Assembly (NCBI GenBank): GCA_029933125.1
Contig: JAOZOU010000008.1
Span: forward strand, 1-64,000
Direction of reading: 5' to 3'
Length of the DNA stretch: 64,000 nucleotides
DNA from: a bacterium
GTDB taxonomy: Bacteria; Arandabacterota; Arandabacteria; Arandabacterales; Arandabacteraceae
The translations under genes were made by a program, and so were the position numbers. Below, piece by piece: positions 63,685 through 64,000 of the stretch. The stretch's first letter is position 1. Every line of letters starts with the position of its first letter. Below the pieces are notes generated by a model that saw only the letters and a program-made list of their open reading frames with translations, had not been told where the DNA came from and searched no databases.

Positions 63685-64000
63685 CATCTTTCTCTTGATC
63701 TTCGCTTTTGCATGTTCCAAGGGCACCGAGTCCCGCGAAAGGGGGAATGCTAGTATGGCACCATCCGTGGAAATTAGAGAGCCAGCTGTTGCCGGTGCTT
63801 TCTACCCTGGGACGGAAAGCGCACTTCGTAAGAATGTAGAGCAATTGCTTAGCCAGGCTAAGCCACCTGTGTTCAAGGGCAAGGTGATTGGTCTTATATC
63901 CCCACATGCAGGCTACATATATTCAGGTCTCGTCGCTGCTCATGGATATAAGCTCATCAAGGGTACGAGATTTGACGATGTTATCATCGTGGCACCGAGC
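63650..64000 (+). CDS. Memo-family protein (AmmeMemoRadiSam system protein B), cut by the window end
   Basis: Only the first 117 codons are in the window. After residue 45 the Memo signature appears: EPAVAGAFYPGTESALR, then GLISPHAGYIYSGLVAAHGY, with a His expected in the metal site, and FDDVIIVAPS. Before it lies a lipoprotein signal (hydrophobic stretch 7-22 ending FAFAC, lipidated Cys near 23), so this copy appears to be exported and lipid-anchored. ATG 63650 has GGAGG at 63637-63641. The family often travels with AMMECR1 and a radical SAM protein, which would lie beyond the window. Confidence 0.88.
   Translation, partial: MRGRSLGIASISIFLLIFAFACSKGTESRERGNASMAPSVEIREPAVAGAFYPGTESALRKNVEQLLSQAKPPVFKGKVIGLISPHAGYIYSGLVAAHGYKLIKGTRFDDVIIVAPS

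Noticed and set aside
1-64000. Mobile elements, prophage, CRISPR arrays, defence or secondary-metabolite islands
   Set aside because: No transposase, integrase, direct-repeat array, Cas or large synthase gene was found; the window is core chromosome.

Overview
This window is a dense, almost entirely coding stretch of a bacterial chromosome with moderate GC content. I read 61 protein genes and two tRNA genes, and no gap without a gene exceeds about 140 bases. The organism is a diderm (Gram-negative type) bacterium. It encodes BamA, Skp/OmpH, the lipid A enzymes LpxD, LpxC, LpxA, LpxB and LpxK, the Kdo transferase KdtA, LolCD and a PorV/FadL-like barrel. Other traits are common outside Proteobacteria: an LpxC-FabZ fusion, a McsA-McsB-ClpC arginine-phosphorylation module, RNase Y with YmdB, a DUF4837 lipoprotein, a separate ThiD2, and a PolA whose proofreading domain looks dead. 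This mix suggests an uncultured lineage in or near the FCB group (Fibrobacteres-Chlorobi-Bacteroidetes and relatives). That placement is an inference and needs a marker-gene tree.

Layout: (1) 1-18.9 kb, plus strand: tRNA-Val; thrS-infC-rplT-pheS-pheT; a ZapB-like coiled coil and zapA; rny-ymdB; folD-xseA-xseB-ispA-dxs-nadK-recN; a DUF362 iron-sulfur protein; a SpoIIAA-like protein. (2) 18.9-24 kb, minus strand: oadG-oadA-oadB (sodium pump decarboxylase), then an aromatic-rich lipoprotein, a PorV-like barrel and tRNA-Arg in one apparent transcript. (3) 24-28.3 kb, plus strand: a lipoprotein, an ECF sigma factor, its zinc-type anti-sigma factor, an HtrA-like protein that has lost its catalytic His and Ser, and a DUF4837 lipoprotein. 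(4) 28.3-38.2 kb, plus strand: pepP-efp-accB-pilT-accC-comB-thiD2-thiE-ftsK-rimO. (5) 38.2-39.1 kb: a minus-strand Mth938-domain gene diverging from a lone response regulator that ends in a terminator. (6) 39.1-64 kb, plus strand: polA-coaE-prfB-lysS-lolC-lolD-mcsA-mcsB-clpC-bamA-skp-lpxD-lpxC/fabZ-lpxA-Gfo/Idh-lpxB-kdtA-lpxK-nadB-THEP1 and the start of a Memo-family gene.

Most neighbours overlap or lie within 20 bases, so these are long operons serving translation, isoprenoid and cofactor supply, envelope assembly and protein quality control. Six intergenic places carry recognisable promoter-like boxes, five of them with an exact TTGACA -35 element. No insertion sequence, prophage, CRISPR array, defence island or biosynthetic cluster was seen. 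The most interesting unit is the ECF sigma / anti-sigma / pseudo-HtrA cluster, which looks like an envelope-stress sensor whose protease-like component cannot cut. Other points worth a look are the infC and dxs start regions, pilT inside the acc genes, the loss of rpmI from its usual place, the sugar oxidoreductase in the lipid A operon, the tRNA-Val with C at position 33, and a Memo protein with a lipoprotein signal.
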